A stretch of DNA of 62,816 nucleotides from Thiotrichaceae bacterium (GCA_012960105.1 DUBV01000086.1:1-62816); one strand, 5' to 3'; counted from the first letter of the stretch, positions 8,839 through 17,801 are shown. Numbers and translations are program-made. Notes: a model not told the origin generated them from the letters alone.

Positions 8839-9086
8839 AATTCCTGTTCCTTAAAGATACATAATGTCGAATAGTGACATATAGACAATAATAAACTCAT
8901 AGTATGATTATTTTTCAGGCTTATGTCCTCTTAACTTTAAAGAGATTGTAGAAGTCCATAAGCTCCAAAAGATAAATAGTTGCAAACTATGCAATATGAA
9001 TACCTAAAATAAGCGGAGAATTTCTTATAAATACTGAACATAAACTGCCGAATGGCTGGTATAGCCGTCTAGAATTCAAATTAGGT

Positions 9087-9641
9087 GTGGCTGCTATTAA
9101 GCAGCTTCCTGAAGACGATGGTTCGGAAGTCGCATTTGCTGGTCGTTCAAATGTCGGTAAGTCTAGCGTGATTAATAAAATCACCCATAGGCGCTCTTTG
9201 GCTAGAATTAGTAAATCGCCGGGTAGAACCCGGGAGCTGAATTATTTTTCTTATGACGAAAATACCCATCTTGTCGATTTGCCGGGTTATGGTTATGCGA
9301 AAGTTAACGTTGCTATGCGTGATGCTTGGGCAAAGTTACTTGAACGCTACCTGCAGGAGAGAAAGTCTCTGCAAGGTGTCTTTTTGATTATGGATGTACG
9401 TCATCCTATGGGGAAGTTCGATCAATTAATGCTGAATTATTGTCAGACTTGTAATTTGCCGCTGCATGTACTTTTGAACAAATCAGATAAGTTGTCTAAA
9501 AATGCTGGAAACAAAGTATTGGCAGAGGTTCGTCGAGAAATAAAGGATGTTGATGCAAGCATACAGTTATTTTCTGCATTGAAAGGTACGGGGCTGGATG
9601 AGGCTCGTCAAAAACTTGCTGACTGGCTTTATCCAGAATGA
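9087..9641 (+). CDS. engB: ribosome biogenesis GTPase YsxC/EngB
   Basis: An essential GTPase needed for 50S assembly. G1 is GRSNVGKSS, G2/G3 follow with VDLPGYGYA, and G4 is LNKSDKL. The listed start is the GTG at 9087, the only standard start in frame. However, the open frame continues back to a stop at 8997 and encodes family-like residues (NGWYSRLEFKLG) that align with the usual first 18-20 residues of EngB. No ATG, GTG or TTG exists there. The ATA at 9027, 8 nt after GGAG, is the best upstream candidate. So the true protein is probably about 20 residues longer. Confidence 0.93.
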   Translation: MAAIKQLPEDDGSEVAFAGRSNVGKSSVINKITHRRSLARISKSPGRTRELNYFSYDENTHLVDLPGYGYAKVNVAMRDAWAKLLERYLQERKSLQGVFLIMDVRHPMGKFDQLMLNYCQTCNLPLHVLLNKSDKLSKNAGNKVLAEVRREIKDVDASIQLFSALKGTGLDEARQKLADWLYPE

Positions 9642-9701
9642 ATTTTTGCAAAATAAGCTCTGTTATATCGGGTTTGGGGCCTAAATAAGGCTGAATAGAA
9701 G

Positions 9702-9818
9702 TAAAAAAGACCCCGGGTGTAATGGGAGAACTTTATTGGCATCCGGGGCCAAAATGTCCCAACTGGGGAGAGCTGGGTATTTTTTCTGCCAAGGGAAGAG
9801 GCAGGAAAAACTACTACA
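9702..9818 (-). ncRNA. sigmaE-dependent sRNA candidate in Spot 42/ErsA position
   Basis: A predicted RNA of about 117 nt, converging on the 3' end of engB exactly as Spot 42 does in enterics and ErsA in Pseudomonas. It would form hairpins CTGCC-TCTTCCCTT-GGCAG and CCCA-GCTCTCCCCAGT-TGGG, then a terminator whose 20-nt loop contains TTCTCCCA. Every loop exposes a CUCCC/UUCCC sequence that could pair with Shine-Dalgarno regions. A sigmaE-like promoter precedes it at 9824-9851. Sequence similarity to either known family was not tested; the assignment rests on position, promoter, terminator and loops. Confidence 0.65.
9703..9750 (-). terminator. rho-independent terminator of the sRNA candidate
   Basis: On the minus strand GGCCCCGG and CCGGGGTC form an 8-bp GC-rich stem (9743-9750 with 9709-9716) followed by TTTTTT (9703-9708). 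Further pairs continue inward after one mismatch. Confidence 0.8.
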
Positions 9819-9823
9819 AAAGC

Positions 9824-9851
9824 TTAGAACATAGGCTGCCACTAGAGTTCC
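9824..9851 (-). promoter_or_regulatory. sigmaE (RpoE/AlgU)-type promoter
   Basis: On the minus strand GGAACTC (9845-9851), exactly 16 nt, then TCTAA (9824-9828). The extracytoplasmic sigmaE consensus is GGAACTT-N16-TCNAA/TCTGA. The transcription start would be near 9818, just ahead of the structured RNA. A TTGACA lies further upstream but has no good -10 partner. Confidence 0.65.
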
Positions 9852-10064
9852 GTGTTTTTAGACTTTGTCAATAAAAAATAATTGTTTATGCACAGTTAAT
9901 ATCAATAAGCGTTATGTCTCTAGCTAACGACCTTCACATATGTCTAAGGACGAATAGAGTTGGTGTAACCTGCTGAAATTACTATATATTATTGCTACTG
10001 GTTAGTTTTTAACAGTTTTGTAATATATGATATAAGAATGCCTTTTTAGCGATATTTACTTACT

Positions 10065-10099
10065 TGTTCCACAGAGTTACCCACAGAAAATGTGGATAA
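10065..10099. promoter_or_regulatory. cluster of DnaA-box-like sites
   Basis: One perfect box TTATCCACA on the minus strand (10091-10099), one near-perfect box TTACCCACA on the plus strand (10077-10085, one mismatch) and a weaker TGTTCCACA (10065-10073, two mismatches), all within 35 bp. They lie beside a very AT-rich stretch (9970-10060). Could be a DnaA titration or regulatory site; no dnaA, dnaN or gidA nearby supports calling it oriC. Confidence 0.45.
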
Positions 10100-10193
10100 A
10101 AAATGAAGTCTAAATAGAGCAAATAGTTATCTAAGAAAGCTAGAATTGATCTGAAGTTTGGTAACGGGATATGGGCTAAAAACCCGAATTTAG

Positions 10194-11662
10194 TTACTCA
10201 ACAATCTTTAATAAATTTCCCTTATTAGGCTCGCCATTAGGATAATATCCGTTCAACAAACGTAATTTGGATTCTGCATGGTTTTCCAGTGGTGATTGTC
10301 TGGCAAGACTGGAAAAACGCGTTTCATTGTTTGCCTCAAGCACTTTAAGTCGCATAGGTTTGGCGAGTTCCTCTTCGTTTTTTGTTAGCTTATGGAAGCT
10401 TTTAGCGGTATCTATAATGGTTTGATCAAATTTACTAAATTTTTTCGCGACTTTGCTTCTTCCGGCAATAATATAAGCACGTTGTTCAAAATAGATTACG
10501 GTGAAGCGCGTTGGCTGTGCTCCTTGTTTATTGCTGATCACGGATATGCCGGTATAGGCATTAAGGCCGTTGATATTCAATGATGATTCGCGTTCCAGAT
10601 TATTTAATCCCATACGTTGAATCATAAAATCTCTGATGGAGAGCTTCTTATTGATGTCTTCAGCCGTGATCTGGATTATGGCTTCTCCATTCGGTGCTGT
10701 TAATAGAAGTCGGTCAGGATAATTGGCGACATTCCATTTCCATGGAAAACTCATGGAAAAACCAAGTTCCTTATGGAAAAAGCGATGTCCACGTAAAATG
10801 CCATCGCGTGGGCTGTCACCATAGATAAGATTATCCATATATGACATGTATTCTTCGAGTCCTACATAATTGGCAGAGCTTGTTTCTTCACTTAGTTTTT
10901 TTGCTGTATTAACAACTTCCTGTAGGCGTTTATCATTGGCTGGATGGGTGGAGAAAACGCCATGATAAGCTCTTGCTTCCCGACCTTCTGATTGCGCGAC
11001 TTCCTTTTCAAAAATTTCCTGATCTTTTAATACTCCTATAACATCAAGCATGGCATTAGGGTTATAGCCAGAACGTGCCAGATACTCTGCACCGAGTCGA
11101 TCCGCTTCTAATTCATGTTCGCGTCCGTAACCGCGCAATAAGGCGCTGCCAAATAATTGCGTTATCTGATTGGTAGTCTGGTTTGCGTCGGGAATAAATA
11201 TTGAACCTAGTGCAATTCCAAAATTGGTTAATTGATTAGCGCTATATTGGCGGACTGAATGGCGAGCAGTGACATGGCCGACTTCGTGACCAATACCGCG
11301 GCTAATTCTGCTTCTGATTTTAAATACGCCATTAAGCCGCGTGTGATGTAGATATAGCCACCGGGTAAGGCAAAGGCGTTTACTTCTTTACTATCGAGTA
11401 TAGTGAAACGGTAGATTAGATTGTTACGATGACTTTTATTGGCGACTTTCGTGCCTATATTCTGCACATATTGTTGTAGCGCCGCATTTTCATAAATACG
11501 GTATTGTTGCAGAACCTCTTTACTTGTTTTCTGGCCTAATGCTATCTCGTCAGCTTCAGTAAAGAGAACCAGATCTTGTTTTCCGGTTACCGGATTAACG
11601 GCACATGAGCTAATCAGTACAAATAATAATAGAGCGATAGGTGTTAGGTATTTAATCTTCAT
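10194..11662 (-). pseudogene. M48 family metalloprotease (BepA/LoiP-like), frameshifted
   Basis: Two reading frames together give a full-length zinc protease of the outer-membrane quality-control type. The first part (11228-11662) has a lipoprotein-like signal (LISSCAVNP, cysteine 20) and reads to SEAELAAVL. There the frame breaks, and the next frame continues at once with GHEVGHVTARHS, which holds the HEXXH zinc motif, then EHELEADRLGAEYLAR with the third zinc ligand, and a C-terminal region. The break is at about 11286-11292, where GGT CAC appears to lack one G (TTGG instead of TTGGG). Either a real loss of function or an error in the sequence. Downstream of a nuclease gene, same direction. 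Confidence 0.85.
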
Positions 11663-11695
11663 GATTTTATGCCAGCCAAGTAAAAGTATTAGTTC

Positions 11696-12463
11696 TTATA
11701 TGTGTAATATTTTTAAGTCTAGTTGATGTCTAATGCGCATTCGAAATTGTTTATTACGTCGATACAGCCAGCCGTTAGCTTCAATTGTTTTTCCAGCAAG
11801 GGACATTAAATCATTTTTATCAAAATTGTTTAAATCATCTTTATGAATTCGTAGCGCAACATTGTTTTTCAGGTTAATCCATATTGATGAGCGGCTTTCT
11901 GTCACTCGACTTACCTTTCCTGAAATAAAATAAAAGCCTTTTTCTGTGCCGGATAAAGAGGAAACCGGATGTGTTTTATAACGTAATAAAGACCATAGTC
12001 CACGGTTTTCCTTTTTTGCGATTTGCGAAGTATTTGCATAACAAGTTACTTGCGACAAGTTTGGCGCAATTCTAAGCGGCATGGCTAAACCTTCCTTAAG
12101 CAAGGCCGCCTGAATATTGAGTCCATTCTTCATATATAAATGCGCTAATGTTCGACCATGCTTATCAAAGCGTTCCGAGCCATAGACAAGCTGAATTTGA
12201 GACTGACTGTTATCTACCAGTTCAATAAGGTATTTTTTTGCGAGTTCGGCACCGGCCTCTGAGGCTTTATTTTTGTTATGATTTAATTCAGGCGTGTTAA
12301 TACCGATTAATCGTATATGCCGCTTATCGGTTAATACGACAGTATCACCATCAATTACGTATTTAACACGAGCTTTTTCATAAAAGTGGGTGCTTACACA
12401 GAGTGATGCTGGTTGTGAGTCAGCGTAGTTAAGAGAGCAAAATAGGGAAAAAACAACGAACAT
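11696..12463 (-). CDS. secreted thermonuclease-like (SNase family) nuclease
   Basis: A staphylococcal-nuclease-fold protein: VKYVIDGDTVVL and IRLIGINTPEL match the OB-fold core, with catalytic-type residues in GSERFDKHGRTLAHLY. A second small OB-like domain follows (about residues 185-250). The N-terminus is hydrophobic (MFVVFSLFCSLNYA), consistent with export. I use the ATG at 12463, right after the rpmE terminator; the frame is open further back, and a TTG at 12508 would add a basic stretch (KKNALYGR) encoded by the terminator hairpin itself, giving a better signal peptide. The longest frame overlaps rpmE and is unlikely. Confidence 0.8.
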   Translation of the reverse strand: MFVVFSLFCSLNYADSQPASLCVSTHFYEKARVKYVIDGDTVVLTDKRHIRLIGINTPELNHNKNKASEAGAELAKKYLIELVDNSQSQIQLVYGSERFDKHGRTLAHLYMKNGLNIQAALLKEGLAMPLRIAPNLSQVTCYANTSQIAKKENRGLWSLLRYKTHPVSSLSGTEKGFYFISGKVSRVTESRSSIWINLKNNVALRIHKDDLNNFDKNDLMSLAGKTIEANGWLYRRNKQFRMRIRHQLDLKILHI

Positions 12464-12487
12464 AAAAAAACGCCCGTAAAGGGCGTT
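12464..12487 (-). terminator. rpmE terminator (bidirectional hairpin)
   Basis: AACGCCC (12469-12475) and GGGCGTT (12481-12487) pair around GTAAA; T runs exist on both strands (A run 12464-12470 gives the minus-strand U tract). It ends at the base next to the nuclease ATG. Confidence 0.85.
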
Positions 12488-12515
12488 TTTTTTGAATAAA
12501 GAATTCAAAGTCGAA

Positions 12516-12722
12516 TTATGACGACATACCGTATTTCTTACGGAATTTATCGACTCGACCTGCAGTATCCAGCATTTTTTGTTTGCCAGTATAAAAAGGA
12601 TGACATTCAGAGCAGACATCAAGATGGAGTTCGCTACCATGCGTAGAGCGAGTTTTGAAACTATTGCCACAACTGCATTTAACGTCAATTTCTTCGTATG
12701 TTGGGTGTATTTCTGCTTTCAT
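12516..12722 (-). CDS. rpmE: 50S ribosomal protein L31 (zinc form)
   Basis: L31 of the large subunit. The ATG at 12722 gives [12 protein letters not shown], the usual beginning; an upstream TTG at 12734 is rejected. The C+ zinc-binding form is shown by CSCG and CSEC pairs ([11 protein letters not shown] and [13 protein letters not shown]). Length 68, normal. Ends with a strong terminator. Confidence 0.97.
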   Translation of the reverse strand: MKAEIHPTYEEIDVKCSCGNSFKTRSTHGSELHLDVCSECHPFYTGKQKMLDTAGRVDKFRKKYGMSS

Positions 12723-12809
12723 GTCTTTACTCAAAATATCTATTTATCAATAAGGGCGGGGATTCTATGCCAAAGTGTAGCACTACGCAATGCCGTAATG
12801 GCTCAGGAA

Positions 12810-13184
12810 TCAGCTTTTTGTGTTATTACCATTCGTTCTAATATTAGTGACTGTTGCTAATTCTTTGGGTTTAATTGTATTTACCAGCTCCGGACTATTT
12901 AATCGATGCATATGTTCGACTAAGCCATTCTCTCCAAGTACATTGCCCCACATCATTTGCGATATTTTCAGGCAAGATGACATCGGATTTGATGAAGTTG
13001 AACAAATTTGATCGATTTGCCATTGTATACCTTCCATGCGCCGCTTTATTTCAGGCGAAGTGTCATCGAGAATTTCCTGTATCGCTTGCTTGCGCTTGCT
13101 TTCAAATGCGTCAGGGTCTTCTTTAGCAAGTTTTACCCATTCATCAAAATCGAAATCAGTGTCTACACTTTGCATCGTCGTCAT
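12810..13184 (-). CDS. DUF3135 family protein
   Basis: A 124-residue cytoplasmic protein with the DUF3135 signature near the N-terminus: FDFDEWVKLAKEDPDAFESKR. The rest is helical and polar, with no catalytic motif. Function unknown. ATG at 13184 (a second ATG at 13175 is possible); no strong ribosome site in either case. Confidence 0.8.
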   Translation of the reverse strand: MTTMQSVDTDFDFDEWVKLAKEDPDAFESKRKQAIQEILDDTSPEIKRRMEGIQWQIDQICSTSSNPMSSCLKISQMMWGNVLGENGLVEHMHRLNSPELVNTIKPKELATVTNIRTNGNNTKS

Positions 13185-13247
13185 GGAGTTTAGGATTATT
13201 TAGTGTTGTCGTTAATTTGCTTGAAATCTTTAGGCATATTTACATCG

Positions 13248-14018
13248 TCAAATATCAAATTCTGCAACCACCGGTGTATGGTCAGAAGGACGCTCAAGTT
13301 TACGAGGTTCTTTATCGATATAGCATGCCTTACAGGAGTCAGAAAGCGCATCGGAGGCAAGAATATGGTCTATCCTCATGCCCCGCCCGCGTCTGAATGC
13401 CGCTTGACGATAATCCCACCATGAAAAACTCTTTTCGTCCTGATCAAATAAACGAAAGCAGTCTTTAAAGCCATGAGCTAGCAACTTATCAAATTCATCA
13501 CGTTCAGCTGGGCTAACGAGAATACTGCCTTGCCATGCTTCCGGATCGTGAACATCCTCATCTTCAGGTGCAATATTGAAATCGCCTAAAATAATGAGCT
13601 TGTCATTATCGGCATGAAGTTGCTTGATAAGAGGATGCAGTTTAGAAAACCATTCGAGTTTGTAACGATATTTGTCTGAATCTACTTCTGAACCATTTGG
13701 TATATATAGATTAAGTACGGTTATGTTTGAATTGTTAATTGCTAGTATACGACGTTGCACATCATCGTAATCAGGTAAGCAGTTAGAAATGGTTTCTATT
13801 GATGATTTGCAGAGTGTTGCGACACCGTTATAGGTCTTTTGCCCTATATAACTAACTTGATATCCGGCTTCATTGATTGCTTCCAGCGGAAAATTTTCGT
13901 CAATTGATTTTGTTTCTTGTAGAGCCAACACATCCGGGCTTTCACTTTCCAGCCATTGTAATACGTGCGGCAGCCGTACTTTCAGGGAATTTACATTCCA
14001 TGTTGCTATTTTGAACAC
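13248..14018 (-). CDS. xthA: exodeoxyribonuclease III
   Basis: An AP endonuclease and 3'-5' exonuclease of the EEP fold, for base-excision repair. KIATWNVNSLKVRL opens the fold, LQETK carries the metal-binding glutamate, GDFNIAP the catalytic Asp/Asn pair, and RIDHILAS and SDHTPVV the final motifs with the catalytic histidine. Length 256, normal. Starts with GTG at 14018 (VFKIATW), which is the family's usual N-terminus. Confidence 0.95.
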   Translation of the reverse strand: MFKIATWNVNSLKVRLPHVLQWLESESPDVLALQETKSIDENFPLEAINEAGYQVSYIGQKTYNGVATLCKSSIETISNCLPDYDDVQRRILAINNSNITVLNLYIPNGSEVDSDKYRYKLEWFSKLHPLIKQLHADNDKLIILGDFNIAPEDEDVHDPEAWQGSILVSPAERDEFDKLLAHGFKDCFRLFDQDEKSFSWWDYRQAAFRRGRGMRIDHILASDALSDSCKACYIDKEPRKLERPSDHTPVVAEFDI

Positions 14019-14065
14019 AATTTAAAATGTGTGAGAATAATTAATAGAAATTATTTTAATGAAAA

Positions 14066-14743
14066 TTAGATTCTGAAACCACCATGCTTACGACGATTCA
14101 GGAAATCAAGAACGAAAGCGCCAAGTACCATGCCAATGATAAAAATAATGATAAAAGTCGTTAAACACTGTTTCCAACTTTTTGCAGAAACGCTTGATGA
14201 GTTTGTTCCAGCTTGAACGCCTATGCTAGACGATTCCAGTTGTGTAATTAACTGCGCATTTTCCAGTTTTAGTTGTTCTATTGCGATTAGAAGGTGCTCA
14301 GAATCATCGGCATTAGCAATTTTTGCTTTGAGGTCAGTCAACTTTGCTTGTAGCTCGCCACTTTTTAGGCGCTCTGATTTTAATAATTGTGCAATTTGAT
14401 TTTGTGAGTCTGTTTCTTCGCTGACGGTAGTCATTGACTGCAGTAATTCAATCTCTTTTTCCAGTTCAACAACTCGGGTTTTAGCTGGCTTACTGGTCAC
14501 TACATATTTGTTATTTATCCAACCTTGAGTGCCTCCAGCTTCCTCGACATGAATGAGACTCTCTTTGCGTTCGATGACAGTAAGAGCTGCGCCACTATTT
14601 ACAAGCTTAAGAATAGGACTATCTACAGTAGGCTTCTCATGCAAACCAATCTTCAATTCGTCAATTACATAGATGGTTTCTGCTTGTGCCACGTAAGTAA
14701 GTAGCGAAAGTATGCTGATAATAATAATTCTAAGATTGTGCAT
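14066..14743 (-). CDS. TIGR04211-type SH3 domain membrane protein (YgiM-like)
   Basis: A signal peptide (about 1-21, ending VAQAE), a bacterial SH3 domain (about 22-88, with GGTQGWINNKYV), a coiled coil (about 95-170) and a C-terminal membrane helix (about 193-214) followed by a basic tail. This is the architecture of the YgiM/TIGR04211 family, periplasmic proteins anchored in the inner membrane. Function not established. Sits 9 nt downstream of prlC in the same direction, so probably co-transcribed. Confidence 0.88.
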   Translation of the reverse strand: MHNLRIIIISILSLLTYVAQAETIYVIDELKIGLHEKPTVDSPILKLVNSGAALTVIERKESLIHVEEAGGTQGWINNKYVVTSKPAKTRVVELEKEIELLQSMTTVSEETDSQNQIAQLLKSERLKSGELQAKLTDLKAKIANADDSEHLLIAIEQLKLENAQLITQLESSSIGVQAGTNSSSVSAKSWKQCLTTFIIIFIIGMVLGAFVLDFLNRRKHGGFRI

Positions 14744-14752
14744 TATTTATCC

Positions 14753-16789
14753 TTAAGCTGTGATTCCTGAATGTCTTAATAAGGGTTCAATACTCGGTTT
14801 GCGACCACGAAACTCAACAAATAAGTCCATCGGTTCACGACTTCCGCCCTGTTCAAGAATAGTTTGTAAAAACTCACTCCCGGTGATTTTGTCAAAGATA
14901 CCCTTTTCTTCGAACTTGGAAAAGGCATCTGCCGATAATACTTCGGCCCATTTATAGCTATAGTAACCTGCCGCATAACCACCGGCAAAGATATGAGAGA
15001 AACTATGCTGGAAACGATTAAATTCAGGTGCTTTTACAACAGCTACCTGTTGGCGCACCTCATTTAGTAGATCTTGTATGTTTAGGGAGTCATTTGTAGC
15101 AAATTCCAGATGTAATCTGAAATCAAATAAAGAAAACTCCAGTTGCCTGACCATTTGCATGCCGGCTTGAAATGTTCTCGCTCGGGTCATTTTTTCGAAT
15201 AAATCTTCACTAAGCGCTTCGCCGGTATCTATGTGTCTGGCAAATAGGTCTAAGGCCTCTTTTTCCCAGCACCAGTTTTCCATAAATTGACTAGGTAGTT
15301 CTACAGCATCCCAAGGCACGCCGTTAATTCCAGAAACACCACTATAGTCAACACGGGTCATCATATGATGTAGGCCATGACCAAATTCGTGAAATAAGGT
15401 GGTGACTTCATCGTGAGTTAATAAAGCGGGTTTGTCGCCGATAGGTGGCGTGAAATTACATGTTAGGTAAGCCACAGGATCTTGCATTGTGGAGCTGGAT
15501 TTTTTTCTGACGATACATTCATCCATCCATGCGCCACCGCGTTTATGTTGGCGTGCATATAGATCAAGATAAAAACTCCCTCTCACTTTTTCATTGTTAC
15601 TTCCATCAGCCTCAAAAATATCAAAGAACATCACGTCCTTATGCCAGACTTGAACGCCATCTCGTTGTTTAATAGTTACACCATAAAGTTTATTGGTGAT
15701 AGCAAACAATCCTTCGATAACTTGATTCGCCGGAAAGTATGGTCGTAATACTTCCTGTGAGATATCAAATTTATTCTGTCTTAACTTTTCGGAATAATAA
15801 GCAACATCCCATGCATCAAGTTCATCGACACTTGCGGTTTCTTTAGCGTATAGGTTTAACTCTTCAAATTCTTTCTTAGCATATCCCTGTGTGCGTTCAG
15901 CAAGATCGTTTAAGAAGCTCATGACTTCTTTTGGATCTTCTGCCATTTTAGTTGCTAGTGAATAATGCGCATAACTTTCAAAGCCGAGTAACTTTGCTTT
16001 TTCAGTTCGGTACTTGAGGAGTTCAAGCATGACATCACTGTTATCCCAATCACCTTTTGCCGCACGAGTAACATAAGTGGTGTAAACTTCTTTTCTCAGT
16101 TCGGCGTTATCTGCGTATTGCATGATTGGCATGTAAGAAGGGAAGTCTAAAGTAAATAACCAACCTTCTTTATCATCATTTTTTGCTGCTTGTGCGGCTA
16201 ATGCTATAGCTGAGTCAGGTAAGCCAGCGAGTTCATCTTTGTTAGTAATTAACTTTTTCCAGGCATGTGTGGCGTCTAATAAATTCTCTTCAAATTTCGT
16301 TTGTAATTTTGAAAGTTTTTTCTGAATTATTTTATAACGTGACTTAGCTTCATCATCGAGGTCGATACCGGATAGGCGAAAATCCCGCAGCGCATTTTTA
16401 ATGATTTTTTGTTGGGCAATATTTAGTGAGTTATAAGCATCACTATTGGCAATAGTTTCGTAAGCATGAAACAAACCTTCATTTTGTCCCATCTCGGTAG
16501 AGTAATCGGATAACTTAGGTAAGCAGGCATTATAGGCTGCGCGTAAGTCATCGCTGTCCGCAACAGAGTGTAGGTGGCTTGCAGGGGACCATGCTTGATT
16601 AAGCTTGTCATCCATGTCTTCAAATTTTTGTAGTAAGTTATCCCAGTTGTAATCTTTTGTTGTCTTTAATAAAGACTCAACAGCATTGCGGTTCTCTGAC
16701 AGTAAATGGTCGATTGCAGGTTCTATATGTGAAGCTTTAATAGATTCAAAAACAGGCAGCCCTTTTTCTTGTAATAATGGGTTATTCAT
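14753..16789 (-). CDS. prlC: oligopeptidase A (M3 zinc metallopeptidase)
   Basis: A cytoplasmic oligopeptidase that degrades short peptides, including released signal peptides. The zinc motif HEFGHGLHH is at about residue 467, and the C-terminal GGSREPMDLFVEFRGR matches the family. Length 678, normal. ATG at 16789, followed by MNNPLLQEKGLPVF, typical of OpdA. Confidence 0.95.
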   Translation of the reverse strand: MNNPLLQEKGLPVFESIKASHIEPAIDHLLSENRNAVESLLKTTKDYNWDNLLQKFEDMDDKLNQAWSPASHLHSVADSDDLRAAYNACLPKLSDYSTEMGQNEGLFHAYETIANSDAYNSLNIAQQKIIKNALRDFRLSGIDLDDEAKSRYKIIQKKLSKLQTKFEENLLDATHAWKKLITNKDELAGLPDSAIALAAQAAKNDDKEGWLFTLDFPSYMPIMQYADNAELRKEVYTTYVTRAAKGDWDNSDVMLELLKYRTEKAKLLGFESYAHYSLATKMAEDPKEVMSFLNDLAERTQGYAKKEFEELNLYAKETASVDELDAWDVAYYSEKLRQNKFDISQEVLRPYFPANQVIEGLFAITNKLYGVTIKQRDGVQVWHKDVMFFDIFEADGSNNEKVRGSFYLDLYARQHKRGGAWMDECIVRKKSSSTMQDPVAYLTCNFTPPIGDKPALLTHDEVTTLFHEFGHGLHHMMTRVDYSGVSGINGVPWDAVELPSQFMENWCWEKEALDLFARHIDTGEALSEDLFEKMTRARTFQAGMQMVRQLEFSLFDFRLHLEFATNDSLNIQDLLNEVRQQVAVVKAPEFNRFQHSFSHIFAGGYAAGYYSYKWAEVLSADAFSKFEEKGIFDKITGSEFLQTILEQGGSREPMDLFVEFRGRKPSIEPLLRHSGITA

Positions 16790-16835
16790 AATGTGATTTT
16801 TTTAAATAATGTTTAATTCAGAATTTTTTGTATAT

Positions 16836-17795
16836 TTAAGATGCTAAACGAACAGTAATTAGCAAGGCAGAGAGACTACCGCAGATTACAAAGCTAGCAA
16901 TAGAGAACATGGCATAAAAATGCAAGCGTCGGGTTAGATCATCCTGGACTATGGCCGATAGTATAAACGGCCGTCGTCGATCATTAGTTTTATTCATCAG
17001 ATGGACTGGCGGCAATGTTTTTTGTTCGCTATGTTTTTCCATAATCTGTGCGTAGGCTTCATCTCTGACTCGTTGCCATTCATTTAAATCTATTTCGCCA
17101 TCACCATTGGTATCAAATTTTTTCATTAAAGCTGCGGCATCGGTTTTCCATTCACGTATTAATTCGCGGACATCTTCATTCACATTAAATTCTGCGCCAC
17201 CACCGCCTACAGTTTTGTATAGGCCTATGGCATAAAGACTTTCGCCAGAATGTAATAACTTTTCCGTATAGCGATAATTTCGGCTGACGACTAAACCTGA
17301 AAGAAAGTTACGTTTTTTTCTGGCTGATAATGAATTACGTGATGGACTAGATGAAGAGCCATGCCACACATCTTTGCTAGAAACGGTAACGTGCGCATCT
17401 TCCGGATCGATAATACATTGACCGGTATCATCTTTGATTAAAAATAATTCGTCACTTATTCCTTTTCTAATAGTGACCCATTTAGAATTTTTTCCGGACT
17501 GGCGATGTTCTTCTACTTTGAACTCATACCATGTACATGTGGCACCGGAAAGCGGAGAGATAATCGGTTGTCCATCCATGAGATGACCATGGCCAACTAA
17601 TTCCAGATAACCCTGTGCCGCTGACCGTATTTTTGATGTAGGTGTATCTTCAATAATACGTTTACTGTGCATGTTTTTGAAGGCGAGAAAGAAGCCAACG
17701 ATAGCCGCAACCAATAGAAGGATAGCCCACAACCAGAAGTCATCAGGCGGGGCAACCCTCGCCCATTCTTTCAGAGCCGTTATTGCATCAGACAT
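16836..17795 (-). CDS. membrane protein with GIDE (E3 ligase-like) domain and EF-hand
   Basis: A 319-residue protein with membrane helices at about 20-40 and 292-314 and a cytoplasmic or periplasmic region between. The middle (about 55-195) matches the GIDE domain found in the mitochondrial ligase MULAN, with PLSGATCTWYEFKVEE as a conserved core; no RING domain is present. A single EF-hand loop DTNGDGEIDLNE (228-239) has all calcium-binding positions. It follows lemA by 6 nt and is surely in the same operon; LemA/GIDE pairs are common in bacteria, role unknown. Confidence 0.85.
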   Translation of the reverse strand: MSDAITALKEWARVAPPDDFWLWAILLLVAAIVGFFLAFKNMHSKRIIEDTPTSKIRSAAQGYLELVGHGHLMDGQPIISPLSGATCTWYEFKVEEHRQSGKNSKWVTIRKGISDELFLIKDDTGQCIIDPEDAHVTVSSKDVWHGSSSSPSRNSLSARKKRNFLSGLVVSRNYRYTEKLLHSGESLYAIGLYKTVGGGGAEFNVNEDVRELIREWKTDAAALMKKFDTNGDGEIDLNEWQRVRDEAYAQIMEKHSEQKTLPPVHLMNKTNDRRRPFILSAIVQDDLTRRLHFYAMFSIASFVICGSLSALLITVRLAS

Positions 17796-17801
17796 AATGA
17801 G

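Noticed and set aside
9660-9830. CsrA-binding RNA on the plus strand (GGGA loops)
   Set aside because: The plus-strand loops contain GGGA, but only the minus strand has a promoter and terminator in the correct order.
9642-10193. Possible oriC around the DnaA-box cluster
   Set aside because: No dnaA, dnaN, gidA, rpmH or rnpA in the window, and only three boxes; reported as a finding instead of an origin.
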